DNA of 64,000 nucleotides, from NCBI RefSeq assembly GCF_963422545.1, contig NZ_OY730249.1, positions 1 through 64,000 on the forward strand, written 5' to 3'. The translations under genes and the position numbers were made by a program. Below, in pieces: positions 8,521 to 17,446 of this stretch (its first letter is position 1; each line of letters opens with the position of its first letter). The DNA is from an uncultured Flavobacterium sp. (GTDB taxonomy: Bacteria > Bacteroidota > Bacteroidia > Flavobacteriales > Flavobacteriaceae). The notes under the pieces were generated by a model. That model saw only the letters and a list, made by a program, of their open reading frames with translations, searched no databases and was not told the origin of the DNA.

Positions 8521-9381
8521 TTATCCGTTCAAAGCTTCTGCTCCACCAACGATTTCAAGGATCTCGTTTGTAATAGCTGCCTGACGTGCTTTATTATAAG
8601 TCAATTTTAATTGGTTTCTCAAATCAGTTGCGTTGTCAGTTGCTTTGTGCATTGCTGTCATACGCGCTCCATGTTCTGAAGCAAATGAATCACGAATACC
8701 TTTGTATAATTGAGTTTTTAATGATTTTGGAATCAAAGTCAACACAATTTCTTCTTTTGAAGGTTCAAAAATATAGTCTCCTGCAGAAACTGATGCATCA
8801 GATTTAATTGGAGCTAATGGCAAAAACTGCTCAGTTTGAACAATTTGTGTCGCAGCATTCTTAAACTGATTGTAGATCAATTCGATTCTGTCATATTCTC
8901 CTGATAAAAATTTCTCAGTCAAACTCTCAGCAATTCCAGCAACATTTTCAAAAGTTAAATGATCAAAAATTGCATTATGGTGACCGTGTACTTTATAAGT
9001 TTTACTTAGTACATCATTTCCTTTTTTACCAATAGGGAAAACATCAACTTGTTTTCCTTCGTAAAAAGCAGAACGGTTTTTAACTTCTTTAATAATATTT
9101 GAATTGAATGCTCCACATAAACCTCTGTTTGAAGTTATAGCAACAAGCAATACTTTTTTTACTTCACGTTGTGTTGTATAATCTCCTCCAACTTCACCAT
9201 CAAGTGTAGCAGAAAGATTTTGCAACAACTCCGTTAATTTCTCGGCATAAGGGCGCATCGCAGTGATTGCATCTTGTGCTTTCTTAAGCTTTGCTGCAGA
9301 AACCATTTTCATAGCCGATGTAATTTGCATCGTCGATGAAACGGAAGTAATTCTATTACGGATTTCCTTTAAATTTGCCAT
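8521..9381 (-). CDS. atpG: ATP synthase F1 gamma subunit
   Basis: This is the 286-aa central rotor shaft of F1. It starts MANLKEIRNRITSV, the family N-terminus, and ends with the conserved helix (NKARQAAITNEILEIVGGAEAL) that inserts into the alpha3beta3 ring. SNRGLCGAFNSNI near residue 78 is the second conserved block. An in-frame ATG eight codons earlier exists, but I chose 9381 because family proteins begin MANLK. It is the last gene of atpBEFHAG. As is usual in Bacteroidota, atpD and atpC are not next to it. Confidence 0.97.
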   Translation of the reverse strand: MANLKEIRNRITSVSSTMQITSAMKMVSAAKLKKAQDAITAMRPYAEKLTELLQNLSATLDGEVGGDYTTQREVKKVLLVAITSNRGLCGAFNSNIIKEVKNRSAFYEGKQVDVFPIGKKGNDVLSKTYKVHGHHNAIFDHLTFENVAGIAESLTEKFLSGEYDRIELIYNQFKNAATQIVQTEQFLPLAPIKSDASVSAGDYIFEPSKEEIVLTLIPKSLKTQLYKGIRDSFASEHGARMTAMHKATDNATDLRNQLKLTYNKARQAAITNEILEIVGGAEALNG

Positions 9382-9409
9382 TTGTCGATTAAAAAAATGT
9401 GACAATTTG

Positions 9410-9462
9410 AAAATTAGATAATTAGAAAGTCTCCTGAGATATTTTCTAATTATCTAATTTAC
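9410..9462. repeat. Imperfect inverted repeat between atpA and atpG
   Basis: AATTAGATAATTAGAAA is followed about 14 nt later by its complement TTTCTAATTATCTAATT, giving a long AT-only hairpin. A related sequence (AATTATCTAATTATCAGA) lies in the gap at 18200-18235. It could stabilise mRNA or be a small dispersed repeat. Confidence 0.7.
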
Positions 9463-9473
9463 GAATTATCTAA

Positions 9474-11051
9474 TTAGATATATTTTGCTGAAATTTCTTT
9501 TGCTGCTTTTTCGATAACATCTGTAATGTTGTCATCTAACTTACCAGCTTTCAACGCGTTAAGCGTATCTTTATGTTTACTGTTTAAGTAAGCTAAGAAA
9601 TCAGCTTCAAATTCTTTTACTTTATTTACAGGAACACTTTTCAATAAGTTTTTAGAACCTGCATAAATAATAGCTACTTGATTTTCTACTGGATAAGGAT
9701 CGTTCAAACCTTGTTTCAAGATTTCAACGTTTCTTTTTCCTTTTTCAATTACGTTTAAAGTAACAGAATCTAAGTCAGAACCAAATTTAGCGAAAGCTTC
9801 TAATTCACGGAATTGAGCTTGGTCTAATTTTAAAGTTCCAGAAACTTTTTTCATAGATTTTATCTGAGCATTACCTCCAACACGAGATACAGAGATACCT
9901 ACGTTGATCGCAGGACGAACTCCAGAGTTGAACAAATCTCCATCAAGGAAAATCTGACCATCTGTAATCGAAATTACGTTTGTTGGGATATATGCAGAAA
10001 CGTCACCAGCCTGAGTTTCGATAATTGGTAAAGCAGTTAATGAACCACCACCTTTTACGATAGACTTAATAGAATCTGGTAAATCGTTCATGTTTTTAGC
10101 AATTCCATTATCTGCAATTACTTTACAAGCACGCTCTAATAAACGAGAGTGTAAGTAGAAAACGTCTCCAGGATATGCCTCACGTCCCGGTGGTCTTCTT
10201 AATAAAAGAGAAACCTCACGGTAAGCAACAGCTTGTTTAGATAAATCATCATAAACAATTAAAGCCGGACGACCTGAATCTCTAAAATACTCTCCAATTG
10301 CAGCACCTGCGAAAGGAGCATAAACTTGCATTGGAGCTGGATCAGAAGCATTAGCTGCAACAATAACTGTATAAGCCATTGCACCTTTTTCTTCTAACAT
10401 TTTAGCAATTCCTGCTACAGTTGAAGCTTTTTGCCCAATTGCAACATATATACAAAATACAGGTTTTCCTGCATCGTAAAATTCTTTTTGATTTAAGATT
10501 GTATCGATACAAACAGTTGATTTACCTGTTTGACGGTCACCAATAACAAGCTCACGTTGTCCACGACCAACCGGGATCATAGCATCAACAGCTTTAATAC
10601 CTGTTTGTAATGGTTCAGTTACTGGTTGACGGAAGATAACTCCAGGAGCTTTTCTTTCTAGAGGCATCTCGTATAAGTCTCCACCAATTGGTCCCTTTCC
10701 ATCAATTGGAAAACCAAGAGTGTTAACTACACGTCCTACCATTTGCTCACCTACTTTAAGAGAAGCAATACGTTGTGTTCTTTTTGCTGTTGAACCTTCT
10801 TTGATTCCAGTTGATGGTCCTAAAAGTACCACACCAACATTATCCTCTTCAAGGTTCAATACAATAGCTTCAAGTCCGTTTTCAAATTCAACTAACTCAC
10901 CGTATTGTACATTAGATAGCCCGTAAATACGAGCAATACCATCTCCAACTTGAAGTACCGTTCCTACTTCCTCTAGCGTAGCACCAGATTCAAAACCTTC
11001 TACTTGCTTTCTTAATATTGCTGAAATTTCAGCAGGTTTGATTTCCGCCAT
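9474..11051 (-). CDS. atpA: ATP synthase F1 alpha subunit
   Basis: This 525-aa F1 alpha subunit has the Walker A motif GDRQTGKST near residue 172, the Walker B region ALIVYDDLSKQA near residue 264 and the family signature PGREAYPGDVFYLHSRLLER near residue 288. The N-terminal beta-barrel and C-terminal helical domains are complete. It forms the non-catalytic nucleotide sites in the F1 hexamer with beta (atpD, not in this window). It is 39 bp downstream of atpH. Confidence 0.99.
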   Translation of the reverse strand: MAEIKPAEISAILRKQVEGFESGATLEEVGTVLQVGDGIARIYGLSNVQYGELVEFENGLEAIVLNLEEDNVGVVLLGPSTGIKEGSTAKRTQRIASLKVGEQMVGRVVNTLGFPIDGKGPIGGDLYEMPLERKAPGVIFRQPVTEPLQTGIKAVDAMIPVGRGQRELVIGDRQTGKSTVCIDTILNQKEFYDAGKPVFCIYVAIGQKASTVAGIAKMLEEKGAMAYTVIVAANASDPAPMQVYAPFAGAAIGEYFRDSGRPALIVYDDLSKQAVAYREVSLLLRRPPGREAYPGDVFYLHSRLLERACKVIADNGIAKNMNDLPDSIKSIVKGGGSLTALPIIETQAGDVSAYIPTNVISITDGQIFLDGDLFNSGVRPAINVGISVSRVGGNAQIKSMKKVSGTLKLDQAQFRELEAFAKFGSDLDSVTLNVIEKGKRNVEILKQGLNDPYPVENQVAIIYAGSKNLLKSVPVNKVKEFEADFLAYLNSKHKDTLNALKAGKLDDNITDVIEKAAKEISAKYI

Positions 11052-11090
11052 CTTAAATTTATAATTTAGACACTTTTATGTGTAATAAAA

Positions 11091-11624
11091 CTAATTACTT
11101 AACTCTCTTTTTAATACCAACAATCTGTTTGCAATAGATGCATTGTATTGTTGATCACCTATTCTTAAAATAAATCCTCCAATAATTGATGGATCTACAA
11201 TATTTTCTATTGTTATTTTTTTATCTGACAATGTTGCAATTTTAGCCAAAACTTTAGCTTCTAATGCAGCATCCATAGGAATAGCAGTAGTAACTTTTGC
11301 TGTTTCAACACCATTACTTTCATCAAATAATTTAATGTATTCTAAAGCAATTCCCTCTAGAATCTCAAATCTTTTGTTTTCAAACAATAAATGAAATAAC
11401 CCTTTAGTTACACCATTTACATTTGCAAAAACTTCTAAAAGAGCACTTTCTTTAACTTCAACTTTTACAGTTGGACTTTGAATAAAGGTACTCAATTCTG
11501 CATTATCATCAATTGTTGACGCAATCGATTTCATATCGTTATTTACAGCTTCGGCAACACCTTTAGAGTTTGCTAAGTCTAGAATTGCCTTTGCATAACG
11601 AATTGCTGCTCTTGTACTTGCCAT
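11091..11624 (-). CDS. atpH: ATP synthase F1 delta subunit (OSCP)
   Basis: This 177-aa protein starts MASTRAAIRYAKAILDLA, the helical N-terminal domain that caps the alpha subunits. It has the C-terminal signature IVDPSIIGGFILRIGDQQYNASI, known from the delta/OSCP family. It joins F1 to the peripheral stalk subunit b, encoded 4 bp upstream. Confidence 0.97.
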   Translation of the reverse strand: MASTRAAIRYAKAILDLANSKGVAEAVNNDMKSIASTIDDNAELSTFIQSPTVKVEVKESALLEVFANVNGVTKGLFHLLFENKRFEILEGIALEYIKLFDESNGVETAKVTTAIPMDAALEAKVLAKIATLSDKKITIENIVDPSIIGGFILRIGDQQYNASIANRLLVLKRELSN

Positions 11625-11628
11625 AATC

Positions 11629-12120
11629 TTAGTTTAACTTTACGTCGTCTAACATTTTCTCAACTAATTTAGTTTGAGATTCTTTGCTAGATAATTCTTC
11701 TTTCAATAATTTTTCAGCAATGCTTAATGATAAAGTTGAAACTTGAGATTTCAATTCAGCCATAGCTGCATTTTTTTCATTTTCGATAGCAACTTTAGCT
11801 TGTGCGATCAATTTTTGACCTTGCGCCTGTGCTTCGTTTTTAGAATCAGCAATTATTTGTTCTTTCATTTCGCGAGCTTCTTTCAACATAGCATCACGTT
11901 CTGCACGAGCTTCTTTTAAGATACGCTCATTATCTGCAGTTAAATTTTGCATTTCTAAACGCGCTGCTTCTGCAGATGCCAAAGCATTGTTAATAGATTC
12001 CTCACGACTTTTTACAGCCCCCAAAATAGGTTTCCAAGCAAATTTTGCCAAAAGGAAGAAGAAAACAATAAAGATAATTGTTGTCCAAAAAATTAAACTT
12101 TCTGGTGAAGTTAATTGCAT
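11629..12120 (-). CDS. atpF: ATP synthase F0 subunit b
   Basis: This 163-aa protein has one N-terminal membrane helix (about residues 8-27, IFWTTIIFIVFFFLLAKFAW) and then an unbroken charged Ala/Glu/Lys-rich helix to the end. This is the homodimeric peripheral stalk. It begins 85 bp after atpE, beyond a hairpin, and is tightly linked to atpH. Confidence 0.97.
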   Translation of the reverse strand: MQLTSPESLIFWTTIIFIVFFFLLAKFAWKPILGAVKSREESINNALASAEAARLEMQNLTADNERILKEARAERDAMLKEAREMKEQIIADSKNEAQAQGQKLIAQAKVAIENEKNAAMAELKSQVSTLSLSIAEKLLKEELSSKESQTKLVEKMLDDVKLN

Positions 12121-12156
12121 AACAGTATATATTTAAAAATTGTTTGTCGTTTTTTT

Positions 12157-12196
12157 GAAAAAACTTCCTGAAGCCAACCGCTACAGGAAGTTTTTA
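12157..12196 (-). terminator. Intra-operon hairpin between atpE and atpF
   Basis: ACTTCCTG and CAGGAAGT arms extended by A/T pairs form a stem with a GC-rich loop. On the minus strand the stem is followed by six T, as in an intrinsic terminator. It lies inside the atp operon directly after the c-subunit gene. It may terminate part of the transcripts or protect the 3' end of atpBE mRNA, giving more subunit c than b. Confidence 0.75.
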
Positions 12197-12205
12197 TTTT
12201 TTTAA

Positions 12206-12409
12206 TTATGCGTTTGTGATTAACGCAACAACTACTGCGAAAAGAGCAACACCTTCAATAAGTGCAGCAGCAATAATCATAGCAGTCTGGATTTTTCCAG
12301 CAGCTTCTGGTTGACGAGCGATAGCGTCCATTGCAGAACCACCAATTTTTCCAATACCAAGACCTGCACCAATTACAGCTAATCCAGCTCCGATTCCAGC
12401 TAATACCAT
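12206..12409 (-). CDS. atpE: ATP synthase F0 subunit c
   Basis: This 67-aa proteolipid has two hydrophobic helices joined by the polar loop ARQPEA (residues 31-36). The ion-carrying carboxylate is Glu52 in the second helix (AALIEGVALF). The glycine-rich first helix (GAGLAVIGAGLGIGKIGG) is typical. The c-ring needs many copies, which fits the terminator-like hairpin right behind this gene. A longer N-terminus is not supported because no good start lies in frame upstream. Confidence 0.96.
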   Translation of the reverse strand: MVLAGIGAGLAVIGAGLGIGKIGGSAMDAIARQPEAAGKIQTAMIIAAALIEGVALFAVVVALITNA

Positions 12410-12449
12410 AATAATAAATTTATATAGTTAATAATTAATAAAACTCTAA

Positions 12450-13625
12450 TTAATGATGATCGTGCTCTTCAACAGCCTGACCAATAAATAATGCTGAAAG
12501 CAAAGTAAATACATACGCTTGCAAAGCAGCAACTAACATTTCTAAAACACTCATGAACAAAACAAATGCTCCGGCAACTGGTCCTACTGCAATACTTTTG
12601 AAAATGAAAATTAAAGAAACTAAACTCAAAATGATAATGTGACCCGCAGTAATGTTTGCGAATAAACGAATCATTAATGCAAATGGTTTAGTCAACATCC
12701 CGATAATTTCTACAGGAATCATAATTGGAGCCAACCACACAGGAACTCCCGGTGTGTTGAAAATATGTCCCCAGTAAGATTTGTTTCCGCTTAAAGTTGT
12801 AACTATAAAAGTAATAAGCGCCATTACAAATGTAAAGTAGATATTACCAGTTAAGTTAGAACTGAATGGGAAGAATGGAATTAATCCGATAAGGTTATTA
12901 ATCCAAATAAAGAAAAAGATAGTTAAAAGGTATGGCATATATTTACCTGCCTTTTTTGTACCAATATTTGGAACAGCAATTTCGTCTCTAACATAAGTAA
13001 CCAGCGGCTCTAAAAAGCCAGCCAATCCTGTTGGTGCATTTGGGTTTTTCTTGTACGATCTTGCTACAGCAAAAAATAAGAAAAACAAAATAATTGCTGA
13101 CATCAACATTGAAAAAACATTCTTAGTGATAGAAAAATCTAAAGGTCTTGCATCAAAAGCAAAAGCTCCAGTATTTTTTTCATCAGCTGTCATTGTTTCA
13201 AATTTATCAGCATAAAAAATTACTTCTTTATAACGAACTAATTTCTGACCGTTAGCATCAACAACATGCTCACCTGAATTATCATGGTGAAATTTTGCAG
13301 ATGAAAAAATCTCTAATCCATTATTCGTCCATAAAATAACTGGAAGACTAAAAGAAATTGGGTGACCATCCCAGTCAGCAATATGGAAATCATGAGAATC
13401 TCCAATATGCGAATTGATCAATTCACTAGCATTAAATTCTTTTTCTATTTCGTGACCTACAGATTCTCCATGACCGCTTGCATCTGTATGACTTACTTCT
13501 GTTGTCTCAACAGTTTCATGTTTCACAGAAACACTGTCAACGGGAGTTGAGGCGAAATTAATCGACGAAGTAAATGCTAATAAGGTAACTAATAAGTACT
13601 GGACTGGTTTATTTGAAATTATCAT
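12450..13625 (-). CDS. atpB: ATP synthase F0 subunit a
   Basis: A 391-aa F0 a subunit, far longer than the roughly 270 aa of E. coli. It begins with a signal peptide (MIISNKPVQYLLVTLLAFTS) and about 160 exported residues rich in His, Asp and Glu, before five or six membrane helices. The essential channel arginine is in the block FALMIRLFANITAGHI near residue 310. An extended periplasmic N-terminus is common in Bacteroidota AtpB. I set the start at 13625 rather than at an ATG 38 codons upstream because it places the signal peptide at the N-terminus, just behind a -7 box. Confidence 0.95.
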   Translation of the reverse strand: MIISNKPVQYLLVTLLAFTSSINFASTPVDSVSVKHETVETTEVSHTDASGHGESVGHEIEKEFNASELINSHIGDSHDFHIADWDGHPISFSLPVILWTNNGLEIFSSAKFHHDNSGEHVVDANGQKLVRYKEVIFYADKFETMTADEKNTGAFAFDARPLDFSITKNVFSMLMSAIILFFLFFAVARSYKKNPNAPTGLAGFLEPLVTYVRDEIAVPNIGTKKAGKYMPYLLTIFFFIWINNLIGLIPFFPFSSNLTGNIYFTFVMALITFIVTTLSGNKSYWGHIFNTPGVPVWLAPIMIPVEIIGMLTKPFALMIRLFANITAGHIIILSLVSLIFIFKSIAVGPVAGAFVLFMSVLEMLVAALQAYVFTLLSALFIGQAVEEHDHH

Positions 13626-13666
13626 TATTAAATCTGTATCTAATTTTAGGTTCCAAAAATTTTTTG

Positions 13667-13674
13667 CAAAGGTA
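13667..13674 (-). promoter_or_regulatory. Candidate promoter -7 box for atpB
   Basis: TACCTTTG on the minus strand is a perfect match to the Bacteroidota -7 element TAnnTTTG, about 42 bp before the atpB start. No clear TTG (-33) is found at the ideal spacing. It would give the atp genes a promoter of their own besides read-through from sprE and bactofilin. Confidence 0.6.
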
Positions 13675-13759
13675 CATTTAAAATTGAAAATTGAAAATTT
13701 ATAGATGTAATTTTTAATATTTAAGCTTTTTATGAGCAATCTTACTGTTAATAAAGCAA

Positions 13760-14143
13760 TTAACTTCTATTTATTAATCGAATTGTGAAATATGTTTCGA
13801 AAAGTAAAAATAAAAAATAAGGAATGAAAAATGTGCTTACGTCTACTATCGGATTTTTTACATGTCCTTTTATTAAAGGAATTAAAAAAATGATGGCAGC
13901 CATCATTCGAAAAAAGCTGGCTCCAAGAAAGGCAAATCCTGTATAATTTGCAAAATTGTTATTTACAAAAATCAAAAACAGATATACCAAAAAAGTAGCA
14001 ACAATATTAAATAAATAAATGCTCCATGCCGAATACATGAAGACGAATTTATCAGATAAAAATTGCATGGTAAAATATTGCACAACAAATAGTACAATAG
14101 AGAAAGGAAGGAAATACTTTAGAAAATCAGTAGTTTTATTCAT
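13760..14143 (-). CDS. Small integral membrane protein of the atp locus
   Basis: A 127-aa protein with four predicted membrane helices (about residues 10-28, 39-61, 67-90 and 103-122). I recognise no catalytic motif. Its place between AtpZ and atpB is where other bacteria have atpI, and its helix pattern is similar, so it may help assemble the c-ring. Its start overlaps the AtpZ stop by one base. Sequence alone does not prove an AtpI role. Confidence 0.8.
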   Translation of the reverse strand: MNKTTDFLKYFLPFSIVLFVVQYFTMQFLSDKFVFMYSAWSIYLFNIVATFLVYLFLIFVNNNFANYTGFAFLGASFFRMMAAIIFLIPLIKGHVKNPIVDVSTFFIPYFLFLLFETYFTIRLINRS

Positions 14144-14364
14144 TATTTATTCAAATTTTTTACTTGTCTTAAAACATTATATAGTGCTAAAAAAACCGAA
14201 AATAAAGAAAAAATAATTGTCCACAAAGAACCACCATCCGAATACTTCTGATCTAACTTAACTCCCAGATAGGAAAATATAAAAATAATGACTCCCATTT
14301 GAATGGGAATATTAACAAATACTAACCATTTATTGTTTGAGTTTTTCTTCGGATCCTTTTCCAT
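14143..14364 (-). CDS. AtpZ/AtpI-family protein
   Basis: This 73-aa protein has two membrane helices (about residues 13-33 and 46-65) separated by the short segment LGVKLDQKYSDGG. This fits the AtpZ/AtpI family, small proteins linked to Mg2+ handling or c-ring assembly of F0. It overlaps the 3' end of the bactofilin gene by 35 bp in another frame and the next gene by one base, so all three are translated from one transcript. Confidence 0.88.
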   Translation of the reverse strand: MEKDPKKNSNNKWLVFVNIPIQMGVIIFIFSYLGVKLDQKYSDGGSLWTIIFSLFSVFLALYNVLRQVKNLNK

Positions 14365-14743
14365 CTTTTACTGTAATTTCTTTAGTGGTATTTGTTATCA
14401 TCGCACAAGTTGCCGTAAACTCTGCTCCTGGTTCGATAGATAATTTTCCAACAGCAACTTCTCCATGAATACGTGCTGTTGCTTTTATATTAAGGACTTC
14501 CAGTACTTTTATTTTTCCTTGAAACTCGCCTTCAATATCAGCATTATTACAAACGATTTCTCCTTTTATAATTCCTGATGCTCCTATAACTAATTTTCCT
14601 TGCGAGGTAAAATTTCCAATCAATTCTCCGTCTAATCTAAAATCAGCTTTTGAGACAATGTCTCCTACAATAGAAGTTCCTTCAACAATTCGATTTGTTT
14701 TTCCTAAAAGTTCTGTTCCGTTTTTTTTTACTTTGTCAAACAT
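14330..14743 (-). CDS. Bactofilin family protein
   Basis: This 137-aa protein is a single polymer-forming bactofilin (DUF583) domain. Repeating short beta strands with hydrophobic and glycine spacing (GDIVSKADFRLDGELIGN, KLVIGASGIIKGEI and so on) build a beta-helix that assembles into filaments without nucleotide. Flexible N- and C-termini flank it. I place the start at MFDKVKKNG (14743); an ATG 11 codons earlier overlaps sprE. It lies 4 bp after sprE, so cytoskeleton and secretion/motility genes share a transcript here. Confidence 0.92.
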   Translation of the reverse strand: MFDKVKKNGTELLGKTNRIVEGTSIVGDIVSKADFRLDGELIGNFTSQGKLVIGASGIIKGEIVCNNADIEGEFQGKIKVLEVLNIKATARIHGEVAVGKLSIEPGAEFTATCAMITNTTKEITVKDGKGSEEKLKQ

Positions 14744-14747
14744 TATA

Positions 14748-17357
14748 TTATGGGTTTTTGGGGGCGAGGTAGACATCGAGGTTCTTTTTAATTTGAACCA
14801 CTTTGTAATTATCTGTTGACATAATTATTGCCGGATGTGCAATTTTATATTTTTGGTCATTTCTTAAAAGTTCTGAAACATCTCTTGCATATGCTTCAGA
14901 TTTTAAACCATGAATAGCCACAAAACTTTGTGTTCTATTGTATTTGTCAAAAGAAGTTGTTAATCTTTCGAAATTTTCGACTAACAAAAATACTCTAATA
15001 GCTTCTTCAATTTGTTTAAGCGTTTTAGAATCGTTATTAGGAACTAAATATAAAATTTTCCAGTTTTTATTATCTACAGTTGTAAAATCAAGTTTTTCTA
15101 AACTTGGAATTTGCTTCTCTAAAATTTCCCGGGCATTTTTACCTTCTTCACTATTTGGATAATTATCCGCAACTCCTTCTAGTCCTTTTTTATAAGCTGC
15201 CAGACCATTTACTTTTCCTAAAGTATTTGCTTTTAACAATTCATATTTAGAAACAATTTCGTCACCGGAATATTGATTGATCAGATTATCAATATTATCC
15301 AAAACAGTATCAAACTGTTCTTCCTGAAACAATTTATACCATTTTTGGTATTCTTTTTCGGGTGATGCCAAATCATCCGGACTGGTATTATTTAAAATTT
15401 GTGCATATCTGGAATTTGGATAATTCGAACTAATATCAGATTTTACTCTTTCAGCTTTAGCAGGATTTGTAATCTGGTATATTTTATACAAATTATACAT
15501 CGATGGCAAAACCAATTTTTCTTCCGGACTATTTTTTAATAATTGTTCGAATTTATCGCTCGCCAAATTGTATTCTTTGAACTTTTCTTTATAAATAAGT
15601 CCTAATTGATAGTATGAAAAATTACGTTCTTTGTTAATACTATCCATTGCAACTTGCGTTGTTGGAAGTTGTTTTTCATAGAAATCGGCTGTATATTTTT
15701 CAATCACAATAGTATCTTTCAATACACTTACAGCATTTTGATTCTTGTTTATTGTGTCATTCATTGCCGCATTATTAGCCGATTTTAATCCGGCTAATCT
15801 CCAGTTTCCTCCTACAGTTCTATTTCCCCACATTTTCTTAAACTGCAGTTTTCCGTAAGCAACTGTTGTTGGGTTATAAAAGTAAAAAGTACTTACATTT
15901 TCGTTTCCTCCAGGAACCATTGGTGTACTCGGATCTGTAGGCATTCCTGTAGAATTTGGGTTAACCGCTACTGGCGAATTACTAGCATTTGTATTTCGGT
16001 CTATGTTGGCTAATTTTTCTTTTTCTTTTGCTTCTAAAATGCGTTTTGCTTCATCTTTCTTTTTAAGCTCTGAAATATAATTTTCAAAATAAATTTTTCT
16101 GTCCGGATCTGACAAACCTTTAACTTTAATAATACTATCATCGCGTTTTGCAATTCCTTCGTACTTAATTACGTTGTCAAGATTTTTTCTGTTTTTCTCA
16201 ATAAAAGCGTATTCTCTCGTTTTCTTATCTAATTTTGTCAATGTACTGTCATAATACTTGGCAGCCATTGTATAATCAGTATTTTTGAAATACATGTTTC
16301 CAATATTTCTATAGGCCGATGCTACTAAATATGGATCTTTAGATTTTCTGGCTAATGATTTATTATAATATATCAGGGCGCTGTCCTGTACTTTATATTT
16401 ATCATAAAAAATACCCATTTCATAAAAAAGAATATCATAATAAGGACGGTTTTCGCGATCCTTTACTAATTTATTATAGGCTTCAATAAATAACTTTCTG
16501 TCGCCATTTTCATAATCATACAGTTCTGCTTTTTTAGCATAGGCCTGCATCATGTATTTTCGATCTGCTTTTCGATTCATATCAATTACGCCATCATAAA
16601 AATAATTTGCACTATCTTTTTTTCCGGCTTCCTGATATAGCTGTCCTAAAATAAAACGGTATCGGGCTCTGTCTTCGTTTATCTTCGTAAATTTTTCAGC
16701 AATTTTAAGTTTCGTTACTGCACTATCTTTTTCTTCCAAGTGTAAGAATGCTTCTGCCAGTAAAGCATTCGCATCAGAAAAAGTTTGTTTATTTAAATCT
16801 GTATTTTTTAATAATAGATTGATATTTTTTAAAACAATACCATCATTTCCTAAACGCATATTGGTTTTTTCGCGCCAGATTTTTGCAGTATAAATGTTAC
16901 TGCTATTTGGGTATTTGTATAAGATATAGTTGAATGCCTCAAGTGCCGGAATAAAGCGCTGATCATAATATCTTGCTTTACCTAGCATCAAATAAGCTTC
17001 ATCAATTTGTGAATTTTTTTCTCTTCCTCCAATATTCATTGAATGTTTCTGAATAGCTTTTGTAGCTTTTGTTTCTGCCTTTTCAAAATTGGCATTTTTA
17101 GCTTTTTCACCTTCAGAAAAATTCTCGTCAATTTGCATTTTTTCAATAGGCAATATCTTCCAAAAGTTATCCTGATTATTGCCTTGAATAGATTTTAAAC
17201 CTTTATCAAGACCAATTCCTCCATTGTACAAAATATTATATTTTGTACTTAGAGCGTGGGAATTTCGAGACACAAAATTATTATTTTTGGTAGAACAAGC
17301 TATCAAAAAGAGTAAAATCACGAGAACAAAACTATATTTTAGAGTATACTTTTTCAA
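14748..17357 (-). CDS. sprE: SprE/PorW-like TPR lipoprotein (gliding/T9SS)
   Basis: A lipoprotein of about 869 aa. The signal peptide MKKYTLKYSFVLVILLFLIA ends at the lipobox Cys. Many tetratricopeptide-like helical repeats fill residues 100-430 and 560-760, with an Asn/Pro-rich linker (about 455-485) between. Length, lipobox, repeat layout and the neighbourhood match SprE of Flavobacterium johnsoniae (PorW in Porphyromonas), which is needed for type IX secretion and gliding. I prefer the TTG at 17357, which gives a standard signal peptide; another TTG six codons upstream (17375) is possible. The gene name rests on family resemblance from memory. Confidence 0.85.
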   Translation of the reverse strand: MKKYTLKYSFVLVILLFLIACSTKNNNFVSRNSHALSTKYNILYNGGIGLDKGLKSIQGNNQDNFWKILPIEKMQIDENFSEGEKAKNANFEKAETKATKAIQKHSMNIGGREKNSQIDEAYLMLGKARYYDQRFIPALEAFNYILYKYPNSSNIYTAKIWREKTNMRLGNDGIVLKNINLLLKNTDLNKQTFSDANALLAEAFLHLEEKDSAVTKLKIAEKFTKINEDRARYRFILGQLYQEAGKKDSANYFYDGVIDMNRKADRKYMMQAYAKKAELYDYENGDRKLFIEAYNKLVKDRENRPYYDILFYEMGIFYDKYKVQDSALIYYNKSLARKSKDPYLVASAYRNIGNMYFKNTDYTMAAKYYDSTLTKLDKKTREYAFIEKNRKNLDNVIKYEGIAKRDDSIIKVKGLSDPDRKIYFENYISELKKKDEAKRILEAKEKEKLANIDRNTNASNSPVAVNPNSTGMPTDPSTPMVPGGNENVSTFYFYNPTTVAYGKLQFKKMWGNRTVGGNWRLAGLKSANNAAMNDTINKNQNAVSVLKDTIVIEKYTADFYEKQLPTTQVAMDSINKERNFSYYQLGLIYKEKFKEYNLASDKFEQLLKNSPEEKLVLPSMYNLYKIYQITNPAKAERVKSDISSNYPNSRYAQILNNTSPDDLASPEKEYQKWYKLFQEEQFDTVLDNIDNLINQYSGDEIVSKYELLKANTLGKVNGLAAYKKGLEGVADNYPNSEEGKNAREILEKQIPSLEKLDFTTVDNKNWKILYLVPNNDSKTLKQIEEAIRVFLLVENFERLTTSFDKYNRTQSFVAIHGLKSEAYARDVSELLRNDQKYKIAHPAIIMSTDNYKVVQIKKNLDVYLAPKNP

Positions 17358-17446
17358 TAGAAAAGAGTTTATCAAATTAACTTCTAAAAAAGATTTTTAG
17401 TATATTAACTTGTAAAAATACACTTCTTTTTTCAAATTTTAGAAAC

